Source: Actinobacteria bacterium UBA2184
GTDB lineage: Bacteria > Actinomycetota > Coriobacteriia > Anaerosomatales > Anaerosomataceae
DNA length: 25,975 nucleotides
Assembly: GCA_002328745.1 (NCBI GenBank)
Contig: DCVQ01000029.1
Location: forward strand, 1 to 25,975
Reading direction: 5' to 3'
Shown: piece by piece, positions 24,098 through 25,975 of the stretch
Numbering within the stretch: position 1 is the first letter of the stretch
How the letters are laid out: every line of letters begins with the position of its first letter
Notes under the pieces: generated by a model
Seen by the model: the letters and a program-made list of their open reading frames with translations, nothing else
Databases searched by the model: none
Told to the model about the DNA's origin: nothing
Made by a program: the position numbers and the translations under genes

Positions 24098-24115
24098 CCG
24101 GCCGCCCCAGGCCGG
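24098..24115. terminator. Hairpin between the GNAT gene and cheB, possible terminator
   Basis: CCGGCC pairs with GGCCGG around GCCCCA, between convergent genes. There is no T-run on either strand, so it is only a candidate. Confidence 0.4.
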
Positions 24116-24121
24116 TGGCAT

Positions 24122-24757
24122 TCAGCCGCCGAGCACGCCATTCACGCGGTCGATGATGATGCGCGCGAGGTCTGCAGCGCGAGCCGACTCGGCCACTGCG
24201 CCCGCTGCCGCCGCCGACTTCGGCATGCTGGAGGCCTTCGCGGAGTCGGGATCCTCGATGATCGTGTAGCCGCCGGCACGCCGCACTGTTAGCATGCCGA
24301 GCGCACCGTCGGACCCCAGCCCGGTGAGCAATACCGCCAGCGCGCCGCTCCGGAAGACATCGGCCGCGGACGACATCATGAAGTCGATGGATGGCACGAA
24401 GAGCGCATCCGCGAAGTCGGCGTCCAACCGCACGTACACCGCCCGACCGTCACGGCGAAACCTCAGATGTCGGCCGATTGGTGCGATGTAGACGCGCCCC
24501 GCGCGAAACGGCTCACCGTTCTCAGCCTCCTTCACCGTGAGACCACACAGCGTGTCCAACCGCTCTGCCCACAGACGCGTGAAATCAGGAGGCATGTGCT
24601 GGCAGATCGCGACGGGGACGGGAAGGTCAGCGGGCAGCGCCCGCAGCAACGGCTCGAGAACGTGAGGGCCGCCGGTGGACGCGCCGATGACGACCGCCGA
24701 CATGCTGAATCCGCCGAGCGGCGTCCCTGTCATCTCACGCTGCCACGCGCCGTCCAT
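24122..24757 (-). CDS. CheB-type protein-glutamate methylesterase domain without receiver domain
   Basis: A 211-residue protein that covers only the CheB catalytic domain, which removes methyl groups from glutamates of chemoreceptors. The catalytic triad is visible: S27 in GASTGG, H54 in CQHMPPDF and D150 in LLTGLGSDGALGM. The usual N-terminal receiver domain is absent, so it is not controlled by CheA phosphorylation in the normal way. No other chemotaxis gene is in the window. The ATG at 24755-24757 has AGGGGGG four bases upstream; ATGs at 24733 and 24703 are alternatives that still keep the triad. It could act on receptors elsewhere, or belong to an alternative signalling complex. Confidence 0.88.
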   Translation of the reverse strand: MDGAWQREMTGTPLGGFSMSAVVIGASTGGPHVLEPLLRALPADLPVPVAICQHMPPDFTRLWAERLDTLCGLTVKEAENGEPFRAGRVYIAPIGRHLRFRRDGRAVYVRLDADFADALFVPSIDFMMSSAADVFRSGALAVLLTGLGSDGALGMLTVRRAGGYTIIEDPDSAKASSMPKSAAAAGAVAESARAADLARIIIDRVNGVLGG

Positions 24758-25058
24758 CGGTCCCCCCTGTGACAGTGTTGCGTCAGCGTCAGCATAGCCG
24801 TCCTGCACACCCGCGCGCACGCGGCATCGCGCGATCGTCACAGTCCGAGAGACATGGAGGCACGCGAGGGGTCGACACGGGCTCCGTTCGTCGCCCTCCG
24901 CTCGCCATCTATCGGAAATGGAGCCCAAAGGTGCGCCGCCTGGCCTTTCACCCCTCGGATTGTGATGGCGCACACGGTATCCTGGCTAATCGGGGAGGCC
25001 GCACAGCGGCCTATTCCGGTATGCGGCGAGGCGTGGCAGGCCCCGAACGGACCGAACG
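24758..25058. other. Divergent intergenic region cheB / secreted CBM9-like gene
   Basis: About 300 bases with no convincing gene. Open frames in it continue as shadows of the following gene. TTGTGA and a GGCTAATC segment near 24960-24990 could be promoter parts but do not have convincing spacing. I compared it with c-di-GMP riboswitch consensus by eye and found no match. Confidence 0.4.
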
Positions 25059-25975
25059 ATGGCGCACAGGCAAGATCGGGTCGTCAACAAGAACGCGCGT
25101 GGTCCAGCAGCCCGGACTCCGTGGCGAAAGCGCGTGCCCGCGCTTCTCCTCACGGTGGCCCTCGCGTCTTCGCTCCTCGCACCGCTCCCCGGCACCGCAT
25201 TCACCCTGACGACGATCATCATCGACGGGCAGTTCGACGACTGGATCGGCGTGCGGTCGAATCCGGCAAACGTCGTCGCCGACACGCAGATCCCCGACGA
25301 TCCGGACTATCCGGGCCAGCCGGACCGCGACGTGTATCTCGTCGGCACCACGTACGACGACGAGTATCTCTACTTCTCCTGGCGGCGAACGGCCGGCGGC
25401 GTGAAGGCCATCACCTTCGGCGCGTACCTCGATTACGAGGGAGACGGTCTCCTGCAGGACACCGACAAGGTCGTGCTATGGACGGTCAGCACAGGCCAGC
25501 CGTACGCCACGTACACCAACGGCAACGCGAGCATCCTGCACTACAACCAGGCACGGAACGCCGACGGCACCTTCTACCACCCCGAGGGCGACCCGATGCG
25601 CGACGTCCACCGCACCGGCGTGCCTACCGGCGATGGCGAGACTCCCGACGGTTGGGCGGTCCGGCAGGACGGCTACGACGTGCCGCTCATGACCATGGAC
25701 GGGCATCTGTCGGCGGCCGGCGACGGCATCGAGTGCGAGGCGCGAGTTGCGTGGAGCGACCTGGGCGTGGAGCCCGGGCACCCCTTCGCGATCCATTTCG
25801 CGGCCGGTAACGGTTCGTCGTGGGGCGTGAAGAACAAGCCGAGCGTCACGTACAAGTGGACCGCGGGCGAGTACATCGAGGAGAACCGCGGCCAGGTCGA
25901 GGACAACATCGAGCCGATCATGTACCTGCTGCACCTTGGCGTGACGGTCTCTCCCGACAACGTCGGCGGCGGCGC
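25059..25975 (+). CDS. Secreted protein with CBM9/DOMON-like domain (3' end outside the window)
   Basis: The frame is open from the ATG at 25059 to the edge, giving 305 residues so far. After a basic n-region (TPWRKR) comes a hydrophobic signal (VPALLLTVALASSLLAPLPGTA), so the protein is exported. Mature residues begin with IIIDGQFDDWIGV, the typical opening of carbohydrate-binding module 9-like (DOMON-like) domains, and continue through DVYLVGTTYDDEYLYFSWRR, FGAYLDYEGDG and IECEARVAWSDLGV, which fit the same beta-sandwich. The end approaches a new domain (TVSPDNVGGG). No clear ribosome site precedes the ATG, so the start is uncertain. The function is probably extracellular or cell-envelope binding of sugar or another ligand; there is no catalytic motif yet. 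Confidence 0.75.
   Translation, partial: MAHRQDRVVNKNARGPAARTPWRKRVPALLLTVALASSLLAPLPGTAFTLTTIIIDGQFDDWIGVRSNPANVVADTQIPDDPDYPGQPDRDVYLVGTTYDDEYLYFSWRRTAGGVKAITFGAYLDYEGDGLLQDTDKVVLWTVSTGQPYATYTNGNASILHYNQARNADGTFYHPEGDPMRDVHRTGVPTGDGETPDGWAVRQDGYDVPLMTMDGHLSAAGDGIECEARVAWSDLGVEPGHPFAIHFAAGNGSSWGVKNKPSVTYKWTAGEYIEENRGQVEDNIEPIMYLLHLGVTVSPDNVGGG

Noticed and set aside
24904..25040. Possible c-di-GMP riboswitch before the secreted protein gene
   Set aside because: A few short resemblances were seen (AAAG, CCGGTA), but the conserved core and paired elements of the class could not be placed.
24854..25810. 318-codon open frame overlapping the CBM9-like gene
   Set aside because: It is Arg/His-rich and in a different frame from the one with a signal peptide and CBM9-like sequence; it is a shadow.

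Overview
The window is high-GC bacterial chromosome with dense, mostly operonic genes and short intergenic gaps. The gene content points to an anaerobic or microaerophilic Gram-positive-type bacterium, most likely an actinobacterium of the Coriobacteriia/OPB41 kind. The evidence is a membrane-bound selenocysteine formate dehydrogenase, a ferredoxin-thioredoxin reductase, many lipoproteins with thiol chemistry and the tilS-hpt-ftsH order. The taxonomic placement is inference.

Layout. (1) 1-2864, minus: tilS, hpt and the 5' part of ftsH. (2) 2865-8007, plus: a promoter with an inverted repeat, a long structured leader, then a three-subunit formate dehydrogenase (fdnG-fdnH-fdnI). The alpha subunit is interrupted by an in-frame TGA followed by a SECIS hairpin, so it is a selenoprotein. 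(3) 8042-9212, minus: a thioredoxin-like lipoprotein preceded by a peroxiredoxin lipoprotein whose peroxidatic Cys codon is TGA, again with a hairpin downstream; this is a second selenoprotein. (4) 9371-11723, plus: fdhE, nfeD and a stomatin/SPFH protein, closed by a strong hairpin. (5) 11909-13200, minus: a two-helix membrane protein, a glutaredoxin-like protein and a ferredoxin-thioredoxin reductase catalytic subunit fused to a Rieske domain. (6) 13385-14152, plus: a WalJ/YycJ-like metallo-beta-lactamase hydrolase. (7) 14169-18251, minus: a cobalamin riboswitch driving btuF-btuC-btuD-cobO. (8) 18367-24067, lipid-related: a serine palmitoyltransferase-like alpha-oxoamine synthase (plus), a divergent CcmC-like membrane protein (minus), an acyltransferase / CDP-alcohol phosphotransferase / patatin operon (minus), and a YghO-like GNAT protein (plus). 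(9) 24122-24757, minus: a lone CheB methylesterase domain. (10) 25059-end, plus: the start of a secreted protein with a CBM9-like domain.

How it fits together. Formate oxidation outside the membrane is served by FdnGHI and its maturation protein FdhE. Peroxide defence at the cell surface is served by the Sec-peroxiredoxin and its thioredoxin-like neighbour. Cytoplasmic thiol reduction is probably fed by ferredoxin through the FTR-Rieske protein and the glutaredoxin. Cobalamin is imported and adenosylated by the riboswitch-controlled operon. The lipid genes could make an unusual membrane lipid, possibly sphingoid-based, which would be noteworthy for this type of organism. No selA, selB, selC or selD gene is visible here, so they must lie elsewhere.
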